Shown here piece by piece: positions 21,801 to 34,000 of a DNA stretch of 64,000 nt. The position numbers and the translations under genes are program-made. The notes beneath the pieces are model-generated. The model saw only the letters and a list, made by a program, of their open reading frames with translations. It was not told the origin of the DNA and made no database searches. Positions within the stretch are counted from its first letter, which is position 1. Each line of letters begins with the position of its first letter. This DNA is from Spongilla lacustris (lineage: Eukaryota > Porifera > Demospongiae > Spongillida > Spongillidae): the NCBI GenBank assembly GCA_949361645.1, contig OX442426.1, forward strand, positions 1,794,673 to 1,858,672, written 5' to 3'.

Positions 21801-24800
21801 TAGGTGTAGCTGGCCACATAGGTGTAGCTAGCCACATAGGTGTAGCTAGCTGGCCACATAGGTGTAGCTAGCTGGCCACATAGGTGTAGCTAGCCACATA
21901 GGTGTAGCTAGCTGGCCACATAGGTGTAGCTAGCCACATAGGTGTAGCTAGCCACATAGGTGTAGCTAGCTGGCCACATAGGTGTAGCTGGCCACATAGG
22001 TGTAGCTAGCTGGCCACATAGGTGTAGCTAGCCACATAGGTGTAGCTGGCCACATAGGTGTAGCTAGCTGGCCACATAGGTGTAGCTGGCCACATAGGTG
22101 TAGCTGGCCACATAGGTGTAGCTGGCCACATAGGTGTAGCTAGCCACATACATGTAGGTGTAGCTAGCCACATAGGTGTAGCTGGCCACATAGGTGTAGC
22201 TAGCCACATAGGTGTAGCTAGCCACATAGGTGTAGCTAGCCACATAGGTGTAGCTAGCCACATAGGTGTAGCTAGCTGGCCACATAGGTGTAGCTGGCCA
22301 CATAGGTGTAGCTAGCCACATAGGTGTAGCTAGCTGGCCACATAGGTGTAGCTGGCCACATAGGTGTAGCTAGCCACATAGGTGTAGCTAGCTGGCCACA
22401 TAGGTGTAGCTAGCTGGCCACATAGGTGTAGCTAGCCACATAGGTGTAGCTAGCTGGCCACATAGGTGTAGCTGGCCACATAGGGGTAGCTAGCTGGCCA
22501 CATAGGTGTAGCTAGCCACATAGGTGTAGCTAGCTGGCACATAGGTGTAGCTAGCCACATAGGTGTAGCTAGCCACATAGGTGTAGCTAGCCACATAGGT
22601 GTAGCTAGCTGGCCACATAGGTGTAGCTGGCCACATAGGTGTAGCTAGCTGGCCACATAGGTGTAGCTAGCCACATAGGTGTAGCTGGCCACATAGGTGT
22701 AGCTAGCTGGCCACATAGGTGTAGCTGGCCACATAGGTGTAGCTGGCCACATAGGTGTAGCTGGCCACATAGGTGTAGCTAGCCACATACATGTAGGTGT
22801 AGCTAGCCACATAGGTGTAGCTGGCCACATAGGTGTAGCTAGCCACATAGGTGTAGCTAGCCACATAGGTGTAGCTAGCTGGCCACATAGGTGTAGCTGG
22901 CCACATAGGTGTAGCTAGCCACATAGGTGTAGCTAGCTGGCCACATAGGTGTAGCTGGCCACATAGGTGTAGCTAGCCACATAGGTGTAGCTAGCTGGCC
23001 ACATAGGTGTAGCTAGCTGGCCACATAGGTGTAGCTAGCCACATAGGTGTAGCTAGCTGGCCACATAGGTGTAGCTGGCCACATAGGGGTAGCTAGCCAC
23101 ATACATGTAGGTGTAGCTAGCTGGCCACATAGGTGTAGCTAGCCACATAGGTGTAGCTAGCTGGCCACATAGGTGTAGCTAGCCACATAGGTGTAGCTGG
23201 CCACATAAGTGTACATGTAGCTGGCCACATAGGTGTAGCTAGCTGGCCACATAGGTGTAGCTAGCTGGCCACATAGGTGTAGCTAGCCACATAGGTGTAG
23301 CTAGCTGGCCACATAGGTGTAGCTAGCCACATAGGTGTAGCTAGCTGGCCACATAGGTGTAGCTAGCTGGCCACATAGGTGTAGCTAGCCACATAGGTGT
23401 AGCTAGCTGGCCACATAGGTGTAGCTAGCCACATAGGTGTAGCTAGCTGGCCACATAGGTGTAGCTGGCCACATAGGTGTAGCTAGCCACATAGGTGTAG
23501 CTAGCCACATAGGTGTAGCTAGCTGGCCACATAGGTGTAGCTGGCCACATAGGTGTAGCTAGCCACATATGTGTAGCTAGCTGGCCACATAGGTGTAGCT
23601 AGCCACATAGGTGTAGCTAGCTGGCCACATAGGTGTAGCTGGCCACATATGTGTAGCTAGCTGGCCACATAGGTGTAGCTAGCTGGCCACATAGGGGTAG
23701 CTGGCCACATAGGTGTAGCTAGCTAGCCACATAGGTGTAGCTGGCCACATAGGTGTAGCTAGCCACATAGGTGTAGCTAGCTGGCCACATAGGTGTAGCT
23801 AGCCACATAGGTGTAGCTAGCTGGCCACATAGGTGTAGCTAGCCACATAGGTGTAGCTAGCTGGCCACATAGGTGTAGCTAGCTGGCCACATAGGTGTAG
23901 CTAGCTGGCCACATAGGTGTAGCTAGCCACATAGGTGTAGCTGGCCACATAGGTGTAGCTGGCCACATAGGTGTAGCTAGCTGGCCACATAGGTGTAGCT
24001 AGCTGGCCACATAGGTGTAGCTGGCCACATAGGTGTAGCTAGCTGGCCACATAGGGGTAGCTAGCTAGCCACATAGGTGTAGCTAGCTGGCCACATAGGT
24101 GTAGCTGGCCACATAGGTGTAGCTGGCCACATAGGTGTAGCTAGCCACATAGGTATAGCTAGCTGGCCACATAGGTGTAGCTAGCCACATAGGTGTAGCT
24201 AGCTGGCCACATAGGTGTAGCTAGCCACATAGGTGTAGCTAGCTGGCCACATAGGTGTAGCTAGCTGGCCACATAGGTGTAGCTAGCCACATAGGTGTAG
24301 CTGGCCACATAGGTGTAGCTAGCCACATAGGTGTAGCTGGCCACATAGGTGTAGCTAGCCACATAGGTGTAGCTAGCTGGCCACATAGGTGTAGCTAGCC
24401 ACATAGGTGTAGCTAGCTGGCCACATAGGTGTAGCTAGCCACATAGGTGTAGCTAGCTGGCCACATAGGTGTAACTGGCCACACATGCCCCAGAGAGTAA
24501 GGGTACCCCAAACGTCACCTGTAGTGAGGTTTCTGAAGATGCTATAAATGTCAACAACTTGATGGGCACGTAATGGACAACATTACTATGGCAACGATTG
24601 GTCTTATACATGTAGATTCTCACCCCAAAAAGTAATTATTTTTAATGGTGCAAATTCAAATCTAGAAACATTCAACAAATCTTTAGTGGACTGGAGACCC
24701 ACTGCCTCGTTTAGACTTCAGAAGGTGTGTTTTATCACTATGTGAAATTTTAGAATTCTATTCAAGCGTTCAATTTTGCCATTTATTTTGCTCTGCGCAA

Positions 24801-25008
24801 AGCAAGGATAGGTGTGCTAATATTGCTGAAGACTGTGGCACATGTGATCTGTGTCCAATATATTATCTAAACTTTGCTCATGGGGGAATTGTCATGAATA
24901 CAATCAGAAAACTTGACTTCATCGTTGCTCCCTGGTGGAATTACAGCCATCCCCAGAGACATACCACCACAATGCTTTCCCTATAGTGCTGTTACCGTTT
25001 GACGCACA

Positions 25009-25095
<87 letters not shown>

Positions 25096-26223
25096 GCACT
25101 TAAAACATTGCCACATAAATGTATGTTTTCTCTGTGACAGCTTCACCCAAAAATTGTATGAAACACGATGCATGTACACATGAATATAGATGTGGATGTA
25201 CAGACATACAGTGTACATGTACACCACAATGAGCTATTTGTAGCTGTGTGCTAAATATAGCATGATTGCTGTTACCCCCTCTGTCACCCCCTTGTTTACA
25301 CACTACACACACATCCTGCTATGTGGGGCTTCATATCCTCTTTGGTTACCATGGGAGAGGGACATGGTAGCATAGGTGTAGAGTACGTGGGGGCAGGTGG
25401 CCATATTGTGACTGGTGGGTGGAGGGGTGTGGTCAGTTATGTATTATTTTTTGTATGGTACACATGTACATGTACATGTATCTATGGATGTAAGTACACT
25501 TAGCAACATTACATAGTAGATGATGTAGGGGTGTGCTGGAAGTACTACACAAAGTTGGGTGTGCTTGTATTGGAATGTCTTAGTAGATTTATACATGTTG
25601 TAGGTGTACACAATGTTGGCCTACTTTAGAACATACAATATATCAATTCATGCATGAGCTCATGTTGTGCTGTACATGTATGTGGTGATGTTGTAGTGTC
25701 AAACAGTACATGGAATACACATTGGATCATCATTACATGATGTACACAACATATGCCTTATATGCTCCAATATGCCCCATGGGTATCCTCCATCAGGTGA
25801 GAGGTCTTCTGACGCAGAACATTGAGAAGGTGGTCCAGCGGGGGGAGAAGTTAGATGACCTCGGGGACAGAGCAGGTATGAGGCAGGTGGTAAGACTGGG
25901 GCTGGGGAAGAGGTAGGGGTGGAAGGACTGGGGAAGAGGGCAGTGAACCATAAATATACATGAATTGATACATGTACATTGTATGTTCCAAAAAAAAAAT
26001 GAAGGCCTGCACATTAGAAGTTTGCTACATGTATAATTCAGTTATTAATGGTAACAGTGGGTAATGATTTTTAAGTGTTGTGCAACTTCAATTCAAATCA
26101 CATCTTTTGATCGTGGTTACTATAAGGAACGTACATGTACTTACTACATGTAGCTATTTATTTTTACCTCTGTATATGAGTGTGTATATGAGTGTGTGTG
26201 TGTATGTGTGTGTGTGTGTATAT

Positions 26224-26269
<46 letters not shown>

Positions 26270-26809
26270 GGTTTTGACTTCTACTGTATAAGTCAAAGTA
26301 GTTGAAATGCGCAAAATGATCTGATTTGTACTTAAGGTCTGAAATTTGCTGGTCATAATATAAAAGTATTCATATATATTTGTGTGAACCTTGCATCATA
26401 TGTAGAGGTGTTATAGAGATTGGAGTGAAGGAAGTGACCCACGTGCCCCCATGGTTGCCATGGTTACATGGCCACTATTGCCTACAATAATTCACTTTCT
26501 CTTAACCCCCCCTATAGACAAGCTGATGCATGACTCTGGGCAGTTCCACAGCAGTACTCGTGCACTGAAGAGGAAGCTATGGTGGCAGAGGACCAGGCTA
26601 TGGGTCATCCTCATCATCATCATACTGGTCATCCTGCTTGTGATTGGTAAGGTGGCTAGGTGGGTGTGGTAGCCATTGGGGTGAGTGTGGTTGTAATTGG
26701 AGCCATTGGGTGGGTGTGGTTTAGGAGTACCTTTATATGACCCACATCGTTGCCTTCAGGGGCCAGTGTTGGTATTCCATTGGGACTTAAGTATGGCAAG
26801 AAGAAGTGA
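18841..26809 (+). CDS. V1: VAMP/synaptobrevin-like R-SNARE
   Basis: Exons 18841-18928, 25797-25875, 26518-26646 and 26760-26809 join in phases 0, 1, 1. R-SNAREs sit on vesicles and zip with Q-SNAREs to drive membrane fusion. The SNARE motif runs from IRIISAQTEEV through NIEKVVQRGEKLDDL; the Arg of VVQRGEK is the zero-layer residue. It continues through the basic LKRKLWWQ membrane-proximal segment (Trp-Trp as in VAMP2) to a roughly 20-residue Ile/Leu/Val anchor and a short tail ending KKK. The first exon starts after an AG acceptor with a split codon, so the initiator Met is on an unseen upstream exon. The 6.9 kb intron after exon 18841-18928 contains the large minisatellite. Confidence 0.7.
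20226..20253. repeat. Poly-C run
   Basis: About 28 C. Antisense frames through it are artefacts. Confidence 0.9.
20327..24484. repeat. Roughly 4.2 kb minisatellite, 18/22-base unit
   Basis: About two hundred units of GGTGTAGCTGGCCACATA (18 bases, or GGTGTAGCTAGCCACATA) and GGTGTAGCTAGCTGGCCACATA (22 bases). The 22-mer adds an extra GCTA/AGCT step. Rare variants (GTATCT, CATACATGTAGG, GGGGTAGCT) recur at fixed distances and show higher-order duplication: GTATCT at 21182 and 21668, CATACATGTAGG near 22147 and 22786. It sits in an intron of V1. Frames on the minus strand are repeat artefacts. Confidence 0.95.
24485..25796. other. Remainder of the V1 intron
   Basis: No exon recognised between the minisatellite and the exon at 25797. 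It contains a (CT)n run at 25012-25093 and scattered TACATGTA words. Confidence 0.5.
25012..25093. repeat. (CT)n microsatellite
   Basis: About 40 CT units. Confidence 0.95.
26172..26269. repeat. (GT)n microsatellite with interruptions
   Basis: Interrupted TG tract in the V1 intron between exons 25797-25875 and 26518-26646. Confidence 0.9.
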
Positions 26810-28006
26810 ACTGAAGTTCTCTCTCTGTACATCTGTCTGCAAGTTATGTGACTGGGGTGCGTGCGTTGATCAGCATGGTGACCTGATGAACCATCTGTCA
26901 GATCTTCTGTTGTGTGTGTGTACATGTGTGTGTGTATGTTTGTTATCTGCATGTACATGAAATGATTGGACATTAACTGGATGACAAGTGATCAGATCTA
27001 ACTTCTGTGTAATGGGCCAACCACATAGTGACGTGGGTCTGTCTGTGGTTACACCACCTTAATTGGCCTCTTTCCTTATTGGATGATTTGTGTTTGGTGA
27101 TTATAATGTGAGTCCTCTGGTACATGTACATGTGATAGCATGTGAGGTAGGTATGGAGCTGCTTGGACTGTTACTGATTGGTGGCTTTTGGTGCACACCT
27201 GTGTGCGCTCCTCGGACCCCCAACTCCTGGGTCTAGGGCTGAGGACCCCCAACTCCTGGGTCTGGGGCTGAGGACCACCAACTCCTGGGACTGGGGCTGA
27301 GGACATTCAAAATCAATGGCAGGGAGAGGAGACGTGCTATTCCTTGCTGTTGGTGGCTGTGGATAAGTACACTGTTGGCATGTGATCACGGCACCTACAC
27401 TGCTCCTAAGATTTGCATAGAATGTGGACATGTTATGCAGTACATAATGCGAACACTGTTCTCATATATGGTCAATACTCTCATTTGAATGTTTCTCTGT
27501 GGCACAGCTTTCAGTAGGATCCATGTACATCTCTATTTTTTTTTTCGCTGGCCACACACTGTCAGGAAAACATTTTTTCAAGGGATTTTAGGTTTGCTTT
27601 TAATTGTGAGTGAATTATTAGTCTACGACGCTACTCGACGTGACTCGTGACTACAGTGACGTCATCGTGTCCAAACAAGGCGTAACGACATCCTTTCGAA
27701 GACGTTCGGCATTTTGCGCCGTCTTTTTTGAGCCATTTGAGTCTTGACGGTTGCAGTAGTCACTAAAGAAGCGTACCAAAATGTAAGCGAAATGGCCGGC
27801 TAGGTGGGAGCATTGGGTATATCAGCTCGTGCGCTTGACGCTTTGAAATATATGTTAATTTTTATAAACATGCTCCCCGTAGAATAACGACCTTGGCCTA
27901 GTCTCGATGTTTTCACATATGTACTGTGTTCTCTTGTCTCTCTCTCTCCCCCCCCCCCCCCCCCCCCCCCCCCCCTCTATCACCTCCCTCCTCCCAGCTA
28001 GATATT
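26810..28006. other. V1-V2 intergenic region and V2 promoter
   Basis: No coding exon recognised. A roughly 27-base repeat (CCCAACTCCTGGGTCTAGGG type, about three copies) lies at 27216-27300. CpG-rich sequence with a TGACGTCA site at 27657 and a C run at 27948-27975 precede the V2 start. A CTCCCAG just before the start could be a 5'UTR splice acceptor. Confidence 0.45.
27657..27664. promoter_or_regulatory. CRE-like palindrome TGACGTCA upstream of V2
   Basis: Perfect octamer about 345 bases upstream of the V2 ATG; see the matching sites before V1 and V4'. Confidence 0.3.
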
Positions 28007-31000
28007 ATGGCGTCGTACGGCACAGGAAGCTCTCAGGGCCAAGGGTCCGGGAAGGTTGGCGCTCTAAGGAGTCAAGTTGACGAGGTGAGACGAAGTACTT
28101 ATAGGGCGGGGTAACAGTGTGTGGTGAGTGAGTAGGGGGCAGTGACGAAGGAATGGAGGTCGTTTGTAATGGTGTTGGCGGGCATTGATGTACCTACTGT
28201 TGGACTGTTTGTTAAAATAAAGCATGCCTCTTCATATGTCATGTTCGTATCATCACTGTCCAATGATGCTTGAAAACACGCCTGCCCTCTCTGTTGGCCA
28301 TCATATCACACATCACCATCACCACCACACCCCTGATTTCACCACCATCACACTCCTCCCCTCACCATAACACTCCTCCCTTCACTCACACTCCTCCCCT
28401 CACCATCACACTCCTCCCATCACCATCACACTCCTCCCTCACCATAACACTCCTCCCTTCACTCACACTCCTCCCCTCACCATCACACTTCTCCCCTCAC
28501 CATCACACTCCTCCCTTCACTCACACTCCTCCCCTCACCATCACACTTCTCCCCTCACCATCACACTCCTCCCTTCACTCACACTTCTCCCCTCACCATC
28601 ACACTTCTCCCCTCACCATCACACTCCTCCCCTCACCATCACACTCCTCCCCTCACCATAACACTCCTCCCATCACCATCACACTTCTCCCCTCACCATA
28701 ACACTCCTCGCCTCATCATCACACTCCTCCCCTCACCATCACACTCCTCCCTCACCATCACACTCCTCCCAACACTGTCACCTTAGCATCCAATAAGGAT
28801 CTTTTGAAGTGCTAAACCTTATAATTAGGCACAGCATACAATGTGGTGAAGTGCAGGTGTGTGGTACCATCCTGGCATCTACCTTTGTGTGTAGTTGTAC
28901 ACATGTTTCAGAGCTTCAGAAAGCTTACCTTTTCTGCCCACAAGCACTGTTAGCTGTGTGTGCCAGGTGGGGTGATGTGATGTGACCTGCATGTACAAAG
29001 AAAATGATGGGAGGGGGGGGGGGGGGGGGGGCTGTGTCAGAATAGTCATGTGGGTGTGGCTCTGAAGTGATGATATCTTTAAGCACATTCACTTTTAGAA
29101 AGCTGTTTATTCCATGTGTACAGAAACCTTATCTGCCCATAATCCTAGACAGGTACATGTGTTGATCCAGACTGCACATTAAAAGTGCAAGGTCCCATTG
29201 TGTGGGACACAATCATGTGTACATCCTGGGGCAATGGGGCTGCCCTTGTGAAGTAGTAAGGGCTGGGGAGAGGGAAACCTGTTGATTGTGAAGGGAAGGG
29301 ACAGGTCTGTTGTTGTACATGTAGATCCTCCCATCAACAGCTACAACAAGGGTGTTATTGATACAACACCAGGTGTGATAGCTGTGCCCTTAAAAGTAAA
29401 GGGAAGTCTACTGGTACCAAGTCACTTCTGTATGTCTGTCTGTGGTACTATGGATGATGTCATGCCCAGACCATGGATGATGTCACTAGATGTTTGTGCA
29501 TTCTTGACACATTTGATGTGTAATGTGAATATTCCATGAGTTAGGGTGAGGTTAGCCATCTCTCTCTTGAGGTGAGGTTACCCACCCAGGTTAGTGAGAT
29601 GATGTCATGGGGCATCCTGTGTTGTCAGGCTTTATTGTATCCTTTGTTTGAAATCATTCATTGAAACTCCCACATACTACTTTTACCTTAGAGTTTTTTC
29701 TTGTGATTGGCTTGTGTGCATTGAATGGTATTGCCTTGTGTATACAAGTGTGTGTGGGGGGGGGGGGGGGGGAGGGGAGATTGCAGTGCTACTGGTGTGC
29801 ATTGTGCATATAAATATATTGGGTTCAGGTCGGTGTGGATGGTATGCATCACCTGATGGCATTTTTATAGTTGTGGTGCTCTTTATTTGGAATTTACTTG
29901 ACGGTTCTTTGTCTTTGGCTCAGGTTAAAGGAGTGATGAGAAATAACATTGAGAAGGTAGCACAACGTGGTGAGAAGTTGGAAGACCTTGGAGAGAGAGC
30001 AGGTGAGGACCTAATGCTTAGATTGTGGGGTCTTGTGTGGTGTATGTAGTAATGTACAGTGGCCCGGTAGGTCATGCACTAAGGCAGTTGTGCCACACAC
30101 TACTTCCACAGCGCACTAGTTGAGATTTGCACAGCGCACTGATAAATGCAAACTATGGGATGTTGAATTTTTGGTTACATCACTATCGTATTGAGCGCTA
30201 TTAATAAACTGTTCGAAATTCTATGTTCTCATGCAGCACCAAAACGATCCAGAGGTCTCCAATATACTAGTTCGGCGTAGCCTGACCTTCACGTTTTGGC
30301 GGAAGGTTGGGGGTATCAAGCCTATACATGTATGTGTACCTGGATTTGTGTCCATCTGACAGTGAGTGTGGGCACCTAGGTGCACATATAGGACCTGCCC
30401 ACACTCACTATCAGATGGACACAAATCCAGGTACACATGTAGGCTTGATACCCAACCTTCTGCCAAAACACCCAACTAGTACAATGTATATTGGAGGCAA
30501 CGAAAGACCTCTGGATCATTTAGGTGCAGCATGAGATCGAACTGTTTATTAATAGCGTGTAGTCCGCTTTAATACGATTGTGACGTAACCAAACAACCTC
30601 ACTAGTGCTCGGTGCAAACTTCCAAGTAGTGCGTGGCACAACTGTCTTAGTGCGCGACCTACCAGGCCACCGTAGGTAGGTATGGGGTATGGGGTTTATG
30701 TGTTGTCTGAAGACTTGGGTGTCATTTGTTGCATGTATGCTTTGATTGGCCAATTAACAAGTGGTATTACCACACCACCCACTCCATTCAGCATCTTGTG
30801 TGTCTACATTGTTACCTTACTGGTGCATGTTTGGCTATAAAAGTGTGGTACAATAAAAGTATTAATGGTAAACAGCAAGCAACCCACTGACTTATGATGG
30901 AGATGTACTGGGTTAGGTCAGATGGCAGGGGAGAGGTCAGATGGCAGGGGAGAGGTCAGATGGCAGGGGAGAGGTCAGATGGCAGGGGAGAGGTCAGATG

Positions 31001-34000
31001 GCAGGGGAGAGGTCTGATGGCAGGGGAGGGTCTGATGGCAGGGGAGAGGTCAGATGGCAGGGGAGAGGTCAGATGGCAGGGGAGAGGTCAGATGGCAGGG
31101 GAGAGGTCTGATGGCAGGGGAGAGGTCTGATGGCAGGGGAGAGGTCTGATGGCAGGGGAGAGGTCTGATGGCAGGGGAGAGGTCAGATGGCAGGGGAGAG
31201 GTCTGATGGCAGGGGAGAGGTCTGATGGCAGGGGAGAGGTCAGATGGCAGGGGAGAGGTCAGATGGCAGGGGAGAGGTCTGATGGCAGGGGAGAGGTCTG
31301 ATGGCAGGGGAGAGGTCAGATGGCAGAGAGGTCAGATGGCAGAGAGGTCAGATGGCAGGGGAGAGGTCTGATGGCAGGGGAGAGGTCAGATGGCAGGGGA
31401 GAGGTCAGATGGCAGGGGAGAGGTCTGATGGCAGGGGAGAGGTCTGATGGCAGGGGAGAGGTCTGATGGCAGGGGAGAGGTCTGATGGCAGGGGAGAGGT
31501 CAGATGGCAGGGGAGAGGTCTGATGGCAGGGGAGAGGTCTGATGGCAGGGGAGAGGTCAGATGGCAGGGGAGAGGTCTGATGGCAGGGGAGAGGTGTGAT
31601 GGCAGGGGAGAGGTCTGATGGCAGGGGAGAGGTGTGATGGCAGGGGAGAGGTCTGATGGCAGGGGAGAGGTGTGATGGCAGGGGAGAGGTCTGATGATGG
31701 GTTCTCATCTATTATGTCACAGAGGTGACCAGCTTGGCACTTCCTGTTATGGGAAGTCCCTCCTCTTGTGTTGTCTGGTTGTGAGAATACAACAGTAGGC
31801 TTCTCACCTACATGTATGTCAACAGTACTGACCGCTAACTCTTTTTTGATCATATATTGCCTTCATACTGCTGTTTGCTTACATGTATATGTACGTACAG
31901 CACTGTATCTGGTTATGCTGTAGTATGAGGGGTATGCAGTACCTCCACAACAGGTGCATGGAGTCAGTACATGTTGTGTGCTCCACTGATGTGGTGGTCA
32001 TGTGCTCCACTGATGTGATCATGTGCTCCACTGATGTGGTCATGTGCTCCACTGATGTGGTCATGTGCTCCACTGATGTGGTCATGTGCTCTGTCTGTAG
32101 CAGTTTGACTAGTTGGGGCGTAGCCTGACCTTCGCATATTGGCGGAAGGTCAGGTATCAAGCCTATACCTGGATATGTACCCATCTGATAGTGCTGTGGG
32201 CTATTAACACCTGATAAGTCTGACCGTTGATTGAGTGATAATTATGCGTGCATGCTTGGACTATGGAGAGAGTTAGAGTGCATTACCGACGCAGCTAAGG
32301 AGTTGGGCTACCCAGAGATGAAACCAGAGCAACTTGAAGTAGCTGCTACTTTCATTGAAGGCAGAGATGCCTACTGGCTTTGGCAAGAGTTTGTTACGCT
32401 TGCTTGCCACTAACGTTTGGTAAATTTACAGAACTGAAAAATATCTCTGCCCTCAATGAAAGTAGCAGCTACTTCAAGTTGCTCTGGTTTCATCTCTGGG
32501 TAGCCCAACTCCTTAGCCGCGTCGGTAACGCACTCTAACTCTCTCCTTAGTCTAGTCTAGTCCAAGCATGCACGCATAATTATCACTCAATCAACGGTCA
32601 GACTTATCAGTTGTTAATAGTATCAGATGGGTACATATCCAGGTATAGGCTTGATACCCAGGTCGGGCTACGCCCAACTACAGTTTGTCTGTGTGGACTA
32701 TCAAGCCATTGCAGCCATGCACGTACAGTGTATACATGTCTTTGTTGTTCCTACATGTGTAGTTACTTAATAATTGTATTCAGTGGCTATGTTGAGTGAG
32801 TACCATCATATGTCCCGCAGAGAACCTGTCCCATGATGCCAACAACTTCCAGCGCTCTGCAGTGAGGTTGAAGAGGAAGCTATGGTGGCAGAACGTCAAG
32901 CTGTGGATCATCCTAATCATCGTCATTCTCGTCATACTTGGAGTCATTGGTAATTTTGCTTGTCTGCTGTATGTGCAGCTGATGCATGTGTGCCACTTAG
33001 GTGTTTGGTAATCAGTACAACGGCTTTATGATATCAACTGGTCGATTGTAGTGGGTGCACGATGGAATAGACTCTAACATCACGTACATGAGCATTTGAA
33101 CAATCGAGCTGCTGGATAGTTTTAAAAGGGGTAGCCCCGCTCTAGCATAGTTATATACTTAGTTATATATGTAGGACTGTGGCACACACAGCAACCTCAC
33201 CCCAAATATGTTATAATAATAAGTTGCCATGATAACAGTGGTTCATTATTGTGTTAATGCCCCATTTTAACTGGATATGGATAAAATGAAATCTGGACAA
33301 TATCGATGCGACGAATGCAGTTACATGTAAATGTATCATATTGCATGATACCGAATCTTGACAATATTGAGGGGTAGGCTATTTGATGTTGGACTTAGAT
33401 CTATAAATCAATACTGCATGTACTTGTACATTAACAGTGGCAGATCCAGGAATTGGGAGGGGGGGGGGGGGCACCGGCAAGTGGGTGGGGCAAAGTAGTA
33501 GGCGGGGCAGCCCCGGGGAGGGTGCAGGAGGGGGGCACCCCTCCCGCCCAGCTAGGGGGTGTGGGGGAGCGCTGTAAGCTCCCCCAACCAGGATCTAGGG
33601 CTCCGCCCCAGAAGCCAACACCGTTGATAGCACGTGTACTGAACACGTTTAGAAAAATATTGAAATACTACCTTTTTTCATATGGTCACATGACACGTGG
33701 GCGTTAATTGCTTTATTTGCCTCCACAGGAATATATGGGCCTTGGTTTTTGGTACTTTTCGATATGCTCTCTAGAGGGAAAATTGAATACCTTACATGTA
33801 TGCTAAACGGCCGGCTAATGTAACATCTTTTGCCTGTACTTTAATTGTACAGCCGAATGCTATTACGTCACGTGATAAAAGCTCCAGATGCAATCATATT
33901 CATACTTGGCCCTGACCCATGTATCATTATGTACGTAGATGTACGTATAGGCCAGTTCTGCCGTAGCTATATCTCTGCGCTGCGTTAGCATATGTTCGCG

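Noticed and set aside
20190..22924. Minus-strand frames of 65-89 codons reading WLATPM/YVASYT repeats
   Set aside because: They are the minisatellite unit read without stops; the frame exists in several phases and has no start, composition or splice support of a gene.
20327..24484. CRISPR-like regular repeat array
   Set aside because: Units are head to tail with no unique spacers; this is a minisatellite in a eukaryotic intron.
28270..28701. 143-codon Ser/Thr/Pro-rich frame
   Set aside because: Produced by the 20-base minisatellite in V2 intron 1.
30894..31853. Frames of 78-130 codons on both strands
   Set aside because: Produced by the 19-base minisatellite in V2 intron 2.
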